DNA of 64,000 bases, from the NCBI GenBank assembly GCA_013180625.2, contig SNVD02010020.1:62001-126000 (forward strand), given 5' to 3'. Source of the DNA: Boswellia sacra (lineage: Eukaryota; Streptophyta; Magnoliopsida; Sapindales; Burseraceae). The notes under the pieces were generated by a model. The model was given only the letters and a program-made list of their open reading frames with translations, made no database searches and was not told where the DNA came from. Positions within the stretch are counted from its first letter, which is position 1. Each line of letters begins with the position of its first letter. Below, one piece after another: positions 14,066-27,358 of this stretch. Made by a program: the position numbers and the translations under genes.

Positions 14066-17000
14066 ATGGCACTTTTTGGATTTTCCATTGGAGCAAACCA
14101 ACTTATATCTCCATTCTTGAAGGCTTCAAAGCCAAAAACTAGTTGCAGAAAACAGGTCACTAGCTTATACATACATACATATATATATATATGTATGTAT
14201 ATATGTTCTTCAGTTTTTGTTATATGAAACAATATGTCTTTTGTTTCTTTTTCTTCTTCTTCTTCTTAAAGATTGTAGCTTCAGTCTTGTTAGTTACGTG
14301 TGTAATAATCTTTCCATGATTTTGAGTATGTATGGTATATATACTGATGGATGGGATGGTGCTGGTGATGTGTTGTAGTTCTCTTTGAGAGCATCAGTTG
14401 ATAAAGCACATGGAGAGGAAGGGAAAACGATGATAAAGAAAGGAAAGGATGGCTGGAATATTGATTTCTCAGGTGGAAAGCCAGCCACACCATTGTTGGA
14501 CACAATCAATTATCCTGTTCATATGAAGAATCTGTCTAAAGAGGTAAACATGCATGACTGATCGAACATCATGGTGATCTTCTGCTTTGTTCTGAGGATT
14601 TTTGGTTTAGAATGTGTTCTTAATACATTTTTTCAGGATCTTGAGCGACTAGCAGCAGAGCTTAGAGCAGATATTGTGCACAGTGTATCTCAAACAGGCG
14701 GGCATCTTGGTTCAAGCTTGGGAGTAGTGGAGCTAGCAGTTGCCTTGCATCATGTCTTCAACACACCTGAAGATAAAATTATATGGGATGTTGGTCATCA
14801 GGTGAACACTGTCGATTAAACCGAAAAGCCTCGTTTCAGAGTCTTTAGGAAATAGTGGCCAAAAGGGGCATAAAATATTCGCTTCTTTAATAGAAAACAG
14901 TGAATTTTGCAGGCGTATGTCCATAAAATTCTAACAGGAAGAAGGTCCAGGATGCACACAATGAGGAAGACTTCAGGGCTTGCAGGATTTCCTAAAAGGG
15001 ATGAGAGCATTCATGATGCTTTTGGTGCTGGACATAGTTCCACAAGCATCTCTGCTGGACTTGGTATATGCTTTTCACTGCATAATTTTTTTTTCCCAAT
15101 TAATCTGGTGTGAATGTGAATTTAGAATGGATAGATGGGAATGTCTGAATATATTTATGATTTATTTGAAATGTACAGGTATGGCCGTTGCAAGGGACCT
15201 TCTAGGAAAGAATAATAATGTTATTTCTGTGATTGGAGATGGAGCCATGACTGCAGGACAAGCGTATGAAGCCATGAACAATGCAGGATTCCTTGACGCT
15301 AATCTGATTGTTGTGCTGAACGACAATAAGCAAGTATCTCTACCCACTGCTACTCTTGATGGCCCCGCAACCCCGGTTGGAGCTCTCAGCAGTACTTTAA
15401 CCAAGCTCCAAGCAAGTACCCAGTTCCGTAAACTTCGTGAAGCAGCAAAAGTAAATCTTTTTGCTTGCACATACTGCTCCGTTCATGTTCTAGTTTCCTA
15501 ATCTGTTCAGGATAAAGACACATCTGACTTGATATTTCTTTCTTCAATTGAAGAGCATTACCAAGCAAATTGGTGGGACGACACATGAAGTCGCAGCAAA
15601 GGTAGATGAGTATGCAAGAGGAATGATCAGTGCTTCTGGTTCAACTCTCTTTGAGGAGCTAGGGTTATACTACATTGGCCCGGTGGATGGGCACAACGTT
15701 GAAGATTTAGTAACTATTTTCCAGAAAGTAAAAGCAATGCCTGCACCGGGGCCAGTTCTAATCCATGTTGTGACAGAAAAAGGAAAGGGCTATGCCCCAG
15801 CTGAGTCAGCACCTGACAGAATGCATGGTAAGATTTAAAAGTTTATAGCACCATAATAGTGTGATGAATTATGCAATGATCTTATTCTCTTAGACTCTTA
15901 CACTCTCAGGAGTCGTCAAGTTTGATCCAAAAACAGGCCAGCAGTTCAAGTCCAAATCACCTACACTTACATATACACAGTATTTTGCTGAATCCCTAAT
16001 AAAAGAAGCTGAGATAGACAATAAGATTGTGGCCATCCATGCTGCAATGGGTGGTGGCACTGGTCTCAATTATTTCCAGAAGAGGTTCCCAGATCGCTGC
16101 TTTGACGTGGGAATTGCTGAGCAACATGCTGTTACTTTTGCAGCTGGTTTAGCCACAGAGGGTCTCAAGCCATTTTGTGCAATCTACTCATCATTTCTGC
16201 AACGAGGATATGACCAGGTGAGTCAACAGAGTAGAAGAATTAGGTGAATCAATTGGCCATCTCTTCCATTTTTTTAATTTGTTGCAAATTTTCACACTAA
16301 TACTTTTACATTGGATATGAAGGTGGTGCATGATGTAGATCTTCAAAAGTTACCAGTTCGCTTTGCTTTGGATCGGGCTGGATTAGTTGGTGCAGATGGA
16401 CCCACGCACTGTGGAGCATTTGATATCACATACATGTCTTGCTTGCCCAACATGGTGGTCATGGCTCCATCTGATGAAGCTGAGCTTATGCACATGGTTG
16501 CCACAGCAGCAGCCATAGATGATAGGCCCAGCTGCTTCAGATTCCCAAGGGGCAATGGAATTGGAACCACTCTCCCACCTAATAACAAAGGAACACCTCT
16601 TGAGGTTAGCATAAGTAACCAACGTATGAATATGCAAAGTGAAAAATACAGAAGAATCCAATTCAAACGTTTCTTCTTTTATGATTGAATAGATAGGGAA
16701 GGGAAGAATACTAATGGAAGGCGATAGAGTTGCTATCTTGGGTTATGGATCTATAGTTCAACGATGTGTGGAAGCAGCAAGCATGCTCAAGAGCAGAGAC
16801 ATTTCAGTGACAGTAGCTGATGCAAGATTCTGCAAACCCTTGGACAAAGACCTTATTAAACAATTGGCTAAAGAGCATGAAATCCTAGTTACTGTGGAAG
16901 AGGGTGCTATTGGAGGTTTTGGCTCACATGTATCACACTTCCTAAGCTTAAGCGGCATTCTAGATGGACCTCTCAAGGTATTTTCTCTTCCATAAAGATG

Positions 17001-17235
17001 TTCCTAGCAAATTGCAGACTTTTATCTCCTTCATTTCTTTTCCTTTATGAGATCCTAATTCTTTATAATTCTGCAGTTGCGAGCAATGATGCTTCCTGAT
17101 AGATACATTGACCATGGATCACCCAGTGATCAGGTTGAAGAAGCAGGGCTCTCCTCAAGGCATATCTCAGCAACAGTTTTATCTCTCTTGGGCAAGCAAA
17201 AAGAAGCGCTTTTTCTAAGTAGGCACACAAAATGA
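14066..17235 (+). CDS. DXS2: 1-deoxy-D-xylulose-5-phosphate synthase, plastid, class 2-like, ten exons, 716 aa
   Basis: Condenses pyruvate and glyceraldehyde 3-phosphate into DXP with thiamine diphosphate, the first and flux-controlling step of the plastid MEP pathway. Exons: 14066-14155, 14379-14543, 14637-14801, 14913-15063, 15179-15450, 15554-15827, 15910-16217, 16323-16604, 16693-16977, 17077-17235; all junctions are GT-AG and in phase. Residues 1 to about 50 are a Ser/Lys-rich plastid transit peptide. Visible motifs: GGHLGSSLG with the catalytic-site His (106-114), the cofactor and metal motif GDGAMTAGQ (210-218), [13 protein letters not shown] with catalytic Glu443, and [15 protein letters not shown] (492-506) of the pyrimidine-binding domain. 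Total length is normal for the family. [15 protein letters not shown] and the C-terminal [12 protein letters not shown] resemble class 2 plant DXS, usually inducible and tied to specialised isoprenoids; the class call is from remembered family features. No defects seen. Confidence 0.96.
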
Positions 17236-18639
17236 ATCAACATCTTGCCCTCCCTTGTCAACTTAGATGTTCATACTGGGTAATTTATACACTAAAGTTG
17301 CAAACTCTTAAAATCTTTACCTTGATATCCCCATAATTAGAAGTATTGCCAGTTTTAGGGAGTACCTTTATAATTGTCAAGGGCTAAATTGTGTTTTTGT
17401 ATATTCACTAGTTCTATTGTAATAAAGATATAAAAACATCGATAGCCAATAATGCATAGAAAAAAGTTTGGCAGAATGCTCAGGGATAGCATATTTCTCT
17501 ACTCTATCTGTTTGTTTCACACATTTTTTTTTCCTCTCCTTTTTGGAAGAATTTATTTTTTTATTTTTTAAACTAGGAATAATACAGGAATCCATCAACT
17601 CTCAACTGCAAAATCCAAAAAATTAACATAACCATATACAGATTTTAACTCTACCACAGAGGTTCATGAGAAGTATACTGCAAACAAAATACAGGAAAGA
17701 CATTTGCAAAGACAAAACTTTAACAGCATTCTGAATAACTCAATGCGCATTTTCTGCACAAACCAAATAACAATTGAAAAGCTTTCTAAAATTCTCAACA
17801 GATATTCTAAGAATATGAAGAAATATGTCTCTGTTAAATTTTAATGCATTAAGTTATTCTCAGATTAACCAAAAGAAACTTCGGTTCTTCTTCATAAATA
17901 GAAGTCATCTTCGTTTGATTAAGTCAAACTCTAACGGATGCAACATGATCAGGGAGCATTACAGCTTTCTTAGATCCTCTAAAAATCCTCCAGATAAACA
18001 CCAAACAATAAAGTCCTGAGATGCCAACTACCAACTTCAACAAGAAAAACCCACCATCAATGAAAATAATCCAAACATCTCAATCCATAACATCAACCAA
18101 CTAGTACCTCTAGACATAAGATTACCATGGAATGCCATATAAGATTGAACACAACTTTCCTTGAAGTCATAAAGACAAAAAGCTTAGGCTTTTAGCACCT
18201 TTGATTACAGATAACCAATCAAAGCTCTAAAACCGAGAAATCATTGAAAGATTTTGATAGTATATATCACCAGAAACAAAACAAAATGCTTCTCTGTATG
18301 AATTGTATGAACTGATGGAACTGCATAAAAAGCAGTACATGGGTGCTCTCTGAGTCCCCTATTCGAAATGGTCTAAATGGTTAAATGGATTCAGATTCCG
18401 GTTTGGTTTTTATATAAGGAAAAATATAAGGGAGGTAGGGGAGAAAAAGAATGAATGACCAAAGTGGGAGATCTAGAGCTGTGTAATGCTACAACAGAAA
18501 CATCAACTTTGATCGATATCTCCCAGAAACTTAAGCATAAAAGAGTAACTAAGTCAGCAATTAGATACCTTCAGAAATTGGGTCCTTGTCTCAGTAAAAA
18601 CTCTGAGGAGCAATCCAGGTTACCCAATGACTGGAGCCG
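17236..18639. other. 3' flank of DXS, no gene seen
   Basis: The DXS 3' UTR is followed by AT-rich DNA. A + strand frame at 18455-18703 overlaps, on the opposite strand, the PPR-like remnant and is probably its shadow. No terminator-like or repeat structure is evident. Confidence 0.5.
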
Positions 18640-18930
18640 CTTGCTTCGGCTGACTGATCTGAACAGTTTAACGCCTCATGTGCAAAACCATTTTGGGGCA
18701 TAGCTGCATATAGTGGCATTGGTATTCCACATAAACTTCAGTTAAATCATCAGAAAACCATCCTCGCCATTTCTAAACTTAAACATATCACGTGGAATAC
18801 AAGAAGTCAATAAGTGCAGTTCTGACATACAAATCTCTATCAATTCCACGTTTCACGCCAATGGCATGTATTTCTTTCCCTTCTTCAAGCATTGCAAGAC
18901 TCAAAACACCATGAACAATGTAAAATTTTA
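18640..18930 (-). pseudogene. Decayed pentatricopeptide-repeat (PPR) gene fragment
   Basis: Read on the minus strand from about 18920, one frame gives MLEEGKEIHAIGVKRG followed by DLYVRTALIDF. This is the pattern of the PPR L/S motifs of plant PLS-type proteins (GKEIH...KxG...D.YV..ALIDxY). Further on, in another frame, QNGFAHEAL matches the next P-motif (YAQNGxxxEAL). A stop codon and at least one frameshift separate them, so it cannot be functional. PLS-type PPR proteins edit organelle RNA; no full repeat series or start survives. The other borders are unclear. Confidence 0.6.
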
Positions 18931-20141
18931 GGATTTATTGAGTCATGAATGTCCGCACGAACTTTTCAGAACAATGCAAGCCAAAATTGGGAAATTTGCA
19001 GGATTAACCCCTGAATGGGGCCCTTTTTATTTTTAGACTTGGCCCATAAAATTCTTAGGCAACTAGCCTCCCCTCCCTAAAATTACCGTTTTGCCCCTTT
19101 AATAATTCAAACGCATAACTTCTTGATTTTTCCTTCCCTCTTCCCTCCCGATACCATTCAAAGCTTTCTTCTATCTTCTCTCGTTCAAAGCAGAGCCATT
19201 TTCAGCTATTTTTCTGGTTACCAAATAGCCGTTTTTAGCAATCACACAAAGCTTTGTTCACCAAGCGTTTTCCACAGGGAGAGAGAGATTGTTGTGTAGT
19301 TCACGATTCTCAGAGAGAGAGAGAGAGAGAGAACAGTGAAGCATCTATATACAATCCAAGTAAGCTTATCTGAACAAACCTTCAACAGATACTATAAAAC
19401 TTGTAGGTGTGTATTTTATACTAAATTTGTGTTTAGAGAGAGATTGTAGAGAGAGATTGCATAATGCATGTTGGTTGTTTGATTGTCGGGTGAAGTTTCA
19501 ATTACTGTTATTGGTTATTTTGATTATTTATGCAGTTTGATATCTAAATTTCAATTTTCGCCACCTTTTTTGTGATTGTTTGTGGTTTCTAAGTCTAGTT
19601 TGGAGGTTGAAAATGATGGCTCAATGGTGTCGAACCATTGTCGAGCTGTATAATTGGTTGCTCTGTTTTCACCGAATCAACATGTCGAATTGTCTAATGA
19701 ACTTACTGTACGATCGAACCCTCGTCGAACTGTATGCTCGGGTTCTTGGAATTGTCGAATTGACTTTTCAAATTTGGACTTGTTGATTTGACAATTTCAT
19801 GGTTAGTTATAGAACTGCTGAACCATCAAACAAGCCATCCAATCATCGAACATATGTCGAATCTTCGAATTGGTTATTATCTTATATTGTCTATTTTGAT
19901 ATCTTGTCCAACTGTCATTGAATTCTATGTTTATTTCGTCGAACTGTCGAATTTGTTGGTTAAAGTTGAAACCACCATTGTTGAACGTGGATCTATACTA
20001 TCGAATTATCGAAACGGTGAATTCGACAGTTTGATTCGCTCGTGGTCAAATTGTCAAAATTTTTAATAGATTTACTTTTTTGTACATGTCCTGCATGCTT
20101 TGTGGTTCTAACCTATTATATCTTTCATTTCATGTCTACAT

Positions 20142-22707
20142 ATGAAGCCTCTAAAGCCCATAATCACTTTTAACCTAAAAACATCGGATATTGCCCATTT
20201 CAATGGGGTGATTACAACCATGATGCTGTTGGATTGCATGTTTGTGTACAATAAGCTTACCAAAAAGCAGAAGAGGATCTTCGACAAGAAGACGGGCTTC
20301 GGTGACTTGATGCAAATATGGGACCTTACTTTCCCATGCAAACTGGTCAATAACGTGTTGTTGCCCAAGTTGAAAATGCATGATATGGAGGACGATGAGT
20401 TGTGGTACCTCGTTTTTGGTAAGATATCGTTGTTCTCCTGTTGCAATGCGAGATGTCTATTTATGTTTGTATTGATATTGGAATTGTTAATCATGCAGGA
20501 AAGGCCATAAGATTCTCTAAACACGAGTTTACATTGATAAGAGCCTGAAGTTCGATCGGCTGCCTGATTTTGAAAAGAAACCTAAGCACAGCTTGAGGGA
20601 TAGGTATTTGGGCGGAAAGAATATGAAGATTATTGAATTCAAGTCTTGGATCAAGTCTGTGGATTTTAGCAATATAAGGAATTCAGATGCAGTGAAGTTA
20701 ATCGCATATTGGGTATCAGAATGTCTCTTATTGGGTCGGCTGAAACCAGTTCGATAAATTTGGATTATCTCAAACTGGTCGATGACTTGGATAAGTTCAA
20801 GCAGTATCCTTAGGGCAAACTTGTATGGAGGGAGATGTATAACGGCCTAAGGACTTGCGTGTTAGATCGAGTGGAAAAGTATTTACAAAGGTGCAAGACG
20901 AAGAAATCACACACGAAGGAGAAATACAACCTTTATGGATGCGCGTACAGCTTCTAAGTACTTGAACTATTTCGATTTTATAGACGTTTGTTTGGTTGTC
21001 ATGTACTTAAATGGCATAAAATATGTGGACGTGTCCAATATGTGGCTTTTGTTGATGCAAATCTAGTTGTACGAGGCGATTCGATTTGCGAGGTCTTCCT
21101 ACGCACGGAAGGGTATGACGTGTAAAGAGAGGATCCTCCATATTTTGAGGTGGACTAATGTTGATACACTTATCACATAGCTAGAGGTTCTTAGGGACAT
21201 GTTCGATGGAACCCGTTAGGTCAGGATGGTCAGGGCATTACAATGTTTGATCTTCATTCGCTAAAGGTTGCTTATATAACTCTCTTTGCATTTTAATCTT
21301 AATTCTTTATTTTTTTCCCAACCATGACGATATTCCCAGCGTGAGCCTATGTCCAAAGGCAGTATAGCAGAGCAACAACTTGTATATAGAAAAAAGAAGC
21401 TGGATCAATGGCCCCAGAGGCACACTGGTTAAATGGGCCAACCAAAATGAGTTACAAATCCTTGTTATGTAAGGGCCCGGAAGAAGGTGAAAGTGAAGCA
21501 ACCAATATTGTCTGCGACAGAGGGTCCCACTCCTAGATCATTTGAAGAAGCTTTTGAAGCTCATTTTGTGCATATAGAGGGCCAGGTCAGTATATGTTTT
21601 GATAAAATAGAAGCACAATGCTTTGTTATTGAAATCAGTTATGTTTTTCGTACATGTAACAAATTGTTTTTGGCTACGTGCAGGCCTATTCTGAGTTTGC
21701 TATTCCTCTGACTCTCTTAAAGGCTATTCAACATGAGTTTGCAGTCCATCGTGCAGAGATGGCTGCTACTCTTGCTGATCATATTAAAGTGATCCAAGAG
21801 ATGCAAGCCAAACCCGCGCAGGAGATGTAGACACTGTGTTACGAGGTCTAAGAGCTGAGCAAAGAGGTCCATGAGCTTAGAAAGGAGCAAGTGGTGTTTG
21901 CTGATGATGTCGAGGCAAGTTGATATTACTTTATTTTCATAATTTGCAATAATACAACAACTACTTCCTTTAACAAGTAGTTATTTCGTACAGGAGGAAG
22001 CGAATCACTCTATGCCGACTCCCCAAATTCATAGTCATCCAATTCTTGACTTGATGAGGTCATGCATTTATTGCAAGCTAGTACTCCGGAGGTCCCGGTC
22101 GTGTACTTATTTGAGGATCTACACAGTGACTCACCTACCGAGAGTATTCGCATTCTTGGTTCCTGGCCTGTGATGTATCAGATGGTGAAGCTTTACACAA
22201 GCAGAGTGCGTCTGAAAGCATAGGCCCTATATAGCTCGTACACTAATTCAGACCCTTGGGTAAAGAGACAAGGAGTGGATCTTTCATCGTATGAGTTACT
22301 GGTTGTGACTTCACCACCGTCTTCACCCTCAGAATGGGACTCTATGTTCAACCTATATTTTGAGTCATGCTACGATGCATAGTGTGTTCTCGGTCACCTA
22401 CGGATCCAGCTTGGACCAGACTATTTTGGAAATAGGGCTTCTTGGTTAGCGAGTATCACTATAGTGGCCCGCTCATGGCTGAGGGATGACGTGAGTATCT
22501 TGTTTCTTACTACTGTTCATCTTACTCTCATGTAACGTAAGTGACCTTATTTTTGCTTGTAGCACATCAACGCTTTCATGTATTTCCTTCGGGTTCAGCG
22601 AAGCCACTACCCTGAGGTAATATCTCAGCCTTTCACAGCCCTTGATCACGAATTTTTTGTAAGTCTCTTCGAGTTTCCATACATAATTGATTCTTGCATT
22701 AACTTTT
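20142..22707 (+). pseudogene. Ulp1-like gene, 5' part with DUF1985-like region
   Basis: The first exon-like frame (20142 to about 20417) ends DDELWYLVFG at a GT donor. The next block, after an AG near 20500, starts GKAIRFSKHEFTLI. This order (helical region, LW.LV-G, then RFS..EF.LITGL) is the DUF1985 region found ahead of Ulp1 domains in plant MULE-borne genes. Further exon-like blocks occur at about 20550-20760, 21480-21590, 21690-21910 and 22440-22660; the last contains AFMYFLRVQRSHYPE. Stops and frameshifts interrupt several. The gene is cut at 22707 by the Copia LTR and resumes at 32548. Confidence 0.6.
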
Positions 22708-24518
22708 TGTTGACTCAGGTATGGCAACCCAAGAGGGGGGGTGAATTGGGTTTTTATTTATCAAAACGGATTTAGAAAACCTTTCTTGAAAGATCAAAAT
22801 TAGTTCACTCTTTCTTTGAGAATAAAGGTGAAGAAGATGAAATTAGAATTTATCAAAGATGCAATCAAAAGAATAATAATAATGAACAATCACAAGTGCA
22901 AGTAAAATGTAAAGAGGAAAGGGATAGAGAGAGTGCAAACTCAATTTACGTGGTTCGGCAAACCTTGCCTACGTCCACGGGCTTCTAGCTCCACGAGCTA
23001 AGCTTTCCACTAAGTTGTAGAAATCTTTACAACTTGCTTGATGAACAACCTCACCAAGACTTTTTCTTTCAACTCTGGATAACACCACACCAAGAGTTCT
23101 TCTTGATGAACAACCTCACCAAGGCAACTTCCTTCAACCCTTGATAATACCACACCAATAGTTCTTCTTGATGAACAACCTCACCAAGGCAACTTCTTTC
23201 AACCCTTGATAACACCACACCAAGAGTTCTTCTTGATAAATAACCTCACCAAGACAACTTCCTTCAACTCTTGATAACAACACACTAAGAGTTCTCTCAA
23301 GGATAACTTTTTATCCTTTACAAGAAGATATCACTCTCACCACAATACAAGAACAAGGATAATTTTTACAATAAAAGTACAACTCTCTTCAAAGAGTAGA
23401 TAAAGAATATAAAAGCTCTCTAAACTTGATATTTCTCTTGTTTTTTGCTTGATAGATGCTTCTCTTGCTCTTTTCTTTGAATGCATGGGAGAAGGGCTCC
23501 TCTTATAGGCAAATGGGAAGAACTTAATCAAGTGAAGACACTAACTCCAAATTTTCTGCCCACCATAAAAATCATAATCTTGTCTACCATTTTTGTCAAT
23601 GTTTCATTTGAAATTTGAAAATCTACAAAACCAAAAAGATCTGTAAAATTGAATAAGCTTTCCAACGCATCAAGAACTAAGTCATTTGGATATCTGTAGC
23701 TCAAGATATGGCCAAAAAACCTTTCGGTGCTCATATGACTTGATTTTTCTTCCTTGTGTCAGTCCACCGAATTGCATGTGTATTATGTCAGCCTTCCGTT
23801 TGAAATTTGAATTTCTTCAAAGAATATGAAATCTGATCCAGTTAATCATCTTTCCAATTCCATAAGAATCAAGTTATTTGGATATCTCTAACTCAAGATA
23901 TGGACAAAACATCATTTAGTGCTCAAATGAGTTGATTTTTCTTCTTTGTGTCAATCCACTGAATTGCATGTCAATTATGTCGGCCTTCCGTTTGAAATTT
24001 GAATTTATTCAAAACATATGAAATATGCTTCATTAAGTCCTCTTTCCAATTCCATAAGAATCAAATTATTTTGATTTTTCTAGCTCAAGATATGTCCAAA
24101 AGAGTATTCGGTGGTCATGTCAATTGCTTCCATTTGTCTTTCAAATTGCATGATGATTTGGACAACCTTACACTCAAAATTTGAATTTCTTTAAAACATT
24201 TGAAATGTTATAAATTGAGTAAGCTTTCCAAAAGCTTAAGAATCACATTATTTGGACATTTTTAGAGAAATATATGACCAATTGATTGAATATTGCTCAT
24301 GTATCACATTCCTTGAATCAAACCTTGTTCTTAAACTTTGGTGCCTTTAACATGTGGTCTTCTCCTTAGCTTCAACACTTCATTTTAATAAGCCTCTTTT
24401 TAATTTTACAATTATTTCAATGATCTTACTCTTGCACATAAATAAACATGTTAGTAAATCACAATGAATCAATGTGTATTGTTATCATCAAAATTATCAC
24501 GTAGACTTAGGGCTAACA
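22708..24518 (-). repeat. 3' LTR of the Copia element, 1.81 kb
   Basis: Near-identical to 30744-32547. It contains two tandem arrays: four units of about 65 bp starting ATGAACAACC (23041, 23106, 23171, 23236) and four units of roughly 190 bp centred on TTTGAAATTTGAATTT (about 23605, 23797, 23985, 24170). On the minus strand a TATA-like TATAAGAGGAG occurs at about 23493-23503. The inner edge was hit by the LINE. Confidence 0.9.
24503..24518. repeat. LINE target-site duplication, left copy
   Basis: AGACTTAGGGCTAACA; the identical right copy is 27359-27374. The sequence is also the last 16 bases of the Copia LTR as read on +, which shows the insertion point. Confidence 0.92.
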
Positions 24519-27358
24519 GTATTCGCAATTATGCAGAGACGAGAAGGCTTTCTTTCGACAGAGGTCAAGGATCTAATGGCTTTCTTTAGGGGATCAGAAT
24601 ACCAAATTATTTCATAAGTCATTGATCCATAGACAGGCCAGGAACCGAATTCATCAACTTGAGGATGAGAATGGCACCGTCTTTACAGATCAAGGCGAAT
24701 TAGGACATCTAGCTGTGAGGTATTTTCAGAAGCTGCTTACAGCTCCTTCTAGACCTTCTATTGAAGATGCTTCTCAGTTTTTCTCTGGAAGAGTTTCTGA
24801 GGAGATGTTACCTTCTTTGTCATGCCCTATTATTGATGATGAGATCAAGTCAGCTTTATTTTCGATTTCTGATGATAAAGCCCTAGGACCAGATGGGTAT
24901 ACCTCTCTATTCTTTAAGAGGGCTTGGGATATTATTAGTATAGAGTTTAAGGCTGCTGTACGCTACTTCTTCACGACTTGTCAGATGCCTAAATGTGTTA
25001 ATGCCACTAGAATTGCCTTGGTCCCTAAGGTTGAGAGTCCGAGGACTATAAGTGATTTTCGACCAATCTCTTGTTGTAATGTGCTCTATAAGTGTATCTC
25101 CAAAGTGATCGTGAATCGGTTCAAAGCGGTCTTACCTGATGTGATTGGGAGTTCACAGTCTGCTTTTATTCCCGGTCGAAGAATTTCTGATGCCATTCTA
25201 TTGACTCAAGAGCTGATGCATAATTATCATCTTGGGCGCTCGTCTCCTCGATGTGCTTTAAAGGTGGATATTCGCAAAGCTTTTGATACTATCAGCTGGG
25301 ATTTCATCCTTTTGGGTTTAAGAACGATCGGTATTCCAGAGTGTATGGTTCGCTGGATTGCGACATGTATGTCCTCTACATATTTCTCAGTTGCTTTAAA
25401 TAGAGAGCTTCACGGGTTCTTCTCTACCTCCAGAGGAATTCGACAGGGTGATCCTTTATCGCCATACCTTTTTGTGCTGGCCATGGAGGGTTTGAGTGGT
25501 ATTCTTTGAGAGGCTACTCAGAGGCCTGGTTTTCGATATCATTGGAGATGTCAACAGGTTTCTCTCACTCATCTTTGTTTTGCAGATGATCTAATGGTTT
25601 TTTGTAGGGCAGATATGGGTTCTGTTAGTGTGATCCGTGCTGTATTACAGAAGTTTACAGAGCTCTCTGGTTTAGTTACGAATTCGGCCAAAAGTCATGT
25701 CTTCTTCTCTGGAGTCAATGATGAGGACCGAACTGCATTGGAGGCCATCTTGGGTTTTCAAGCGGGGAGTCTGCCGGTCAGATATCTGGGGGTACCTCTA
25801 ATCAGTACCAGATTACGCCTCTCAGATTGTGCTCCATTGATAGAACGGATTTTGTCAAGGATCAGGTTATGGACATCTGCTATGCTGACTTATGCTAGCC
25901 GACTTCAATTGATCAAGTCGGTTCTCTTTTCCATCCAGGTTTATTGGTTCTCCATGTTCACTCTACCCGCAGCTGTGGTACGGAGGATCGAGGGTATTAT
26001 GGCTGCTTTCCTTTGGAAAGGGATCTCTTTGTCTCGTTCTGGAGCCAAAGTAGCTTGGGATTCAGTTTGCTATCCGTTGAAAGAAGGTGGTTTAGGAATA
26101 AAACTAGTCAAGGAGTGGAATCGTGCAGCTATTCTGAAACATGTTTGGAGACTTCTTTCTAACCAATCCTCCACTTGGTCTTCTTGGGTTCATAAGGTGC
26201 TCCTTCGGGGCCGCTCATTTTGACAGATTCGGATAACTTCTGGAGCCTCTTGGTCTTGGAGGAAGATTTTGCACAGTCGGGCTTGGTGTAGAGGTAAATT
26301 TGTCTCTTGTATTGGAGATGGTCGTAATACCTTGGCAGGATTACTGGTTGCCACAGGGGCGTCTGTGTGACTTGTTACCCTTCAGGACTCTTACATCCAC
26401 AGGTCTTCCTTCAGATGCCAGGGTCTCAGACATTATTTAGAATGGGGACTGGGCTTTTCCTGATGGAGGTCAGGCCCTTAGATTGATTTGGGACTCAGTC
26501 AGCATCCGACCTACAATGAGGGCTCCTGATCATGTTGTTTGGAAAGGCCATACCTCAGGTGTTTTCTCTATTGGCTCCGCATGGGAATTGTTACGGAGTA
26601 GGCGACCGGTAAACACTCTTCATCATCTTCTCTGGTTCCCTGGCCATGTCCCAAGACACTCTTTCATTCTTTGGCTTGCCTCTTTGGGTCGGCTTCGTAC
26701 TATAGATTGACTTCAACGTCATGGTATCTTACAATCTTCAAGCTGTGTTCTCTGTGTTTCAGCAAGTGAGACCCATGACCATCTTTTCTTTAGCTGTCAT
26801 TTCTCATCTTCTGTTTGGGGGGAGCTAAGACTCTCGTTGTTTGGCCATCCTTTTGTTGGACGTCCTTGCTCCAATGGGCTTCTCTGCATCTCCAGGGCAG
26901 GAAGAATTTTGGACATATCCTTGCACGTTTGGTCTTCTCTGCAATGGTTTATTCTCTTTGGTATAAAAGGAATGATCGTATGTATCAACAGCGACGTCGG
27001 ACCTGTCGTCAAGTGACTGATGAGATTTTTGACTTGGTTCGTTCCCGGCTTCTAGCCTTGGAGGCCAAGTATGCGATCACTCCTCAGCTTCGTGCCATAT
27101 GGGGTCTGTATAATTAACTTTGTTCTTGGACTTTGTTTTGCTATTGGTTTAGTTGTGGTTGGTTTGGGCCTGTACGCCTTTTTTTCTATTTGATTGGGCC
27201 TTTAGCTCTCTTGTTTAGGTTGTTTTGTTTTGGGCCCTTGGGCATTAGTATTTCTTGTTTGGAATTGTGAGTATTAGGTACTCTTCTTTGGGGTATACCC
27301 CTCGTATCTTGTACATTCACTTTTTCTTTTATGTGAATAGTAATTTTTTCTAAAAAAA
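24519..27358 (+). mobile_element. 5'-truncated L1-type LINE inserted in the Copia LTR edge
   Basis: The insert is bounded by a 16-bp duplication, AGACTTAGGGCTAACA, at 24503-24518 and 27359-27374, and ends in a short A tail (TAAAAAAAAG). It carries the RT half and C-terminal region of a plant L1-type element but no endonuclease, so it is 5'-truncated, as expected from target-primed reverse transcription. It is in opposite orientation to the Copia host and lies exactly between LTR and polypurine tract. Confidence 0.92.
24540..27117 (+). pseudogene. LINE reverse transcriptase ORF2 remnant
   Basis: The frame starts in the region ahead of RT (WLSLGDQNTKLFHKSL near 24570) and runs through 24622-25509 with KALGPDGY, FRPISCCNVLYK, QSAFIPGRRI, KVDIRKAFD and RQGDPLSPYLF, all RT finger and palm blocks. 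A TGA at 25507-25509 interrupts; the second block (25594-26223) follows the intact catalytic FADDL (about 25579) and includes LPVRYLGVPL. Another TGA is at 26221. A zf-RVT-like block (26483-26800, with FILWLASLGRL and a Cys-x2-Cys) and a C-terminal block (26815-27117) follow, each broken by stops. The protein would prime and copy LINE RNA at the target; here it is dead. Confidence 0.88.

Noticed and set aside
15162..15470. A 102-aa minus-strand frame inside DXS exon 5, and others at 16343-16666
   Set aside because: Shadows of conserved DXS coding sequence.
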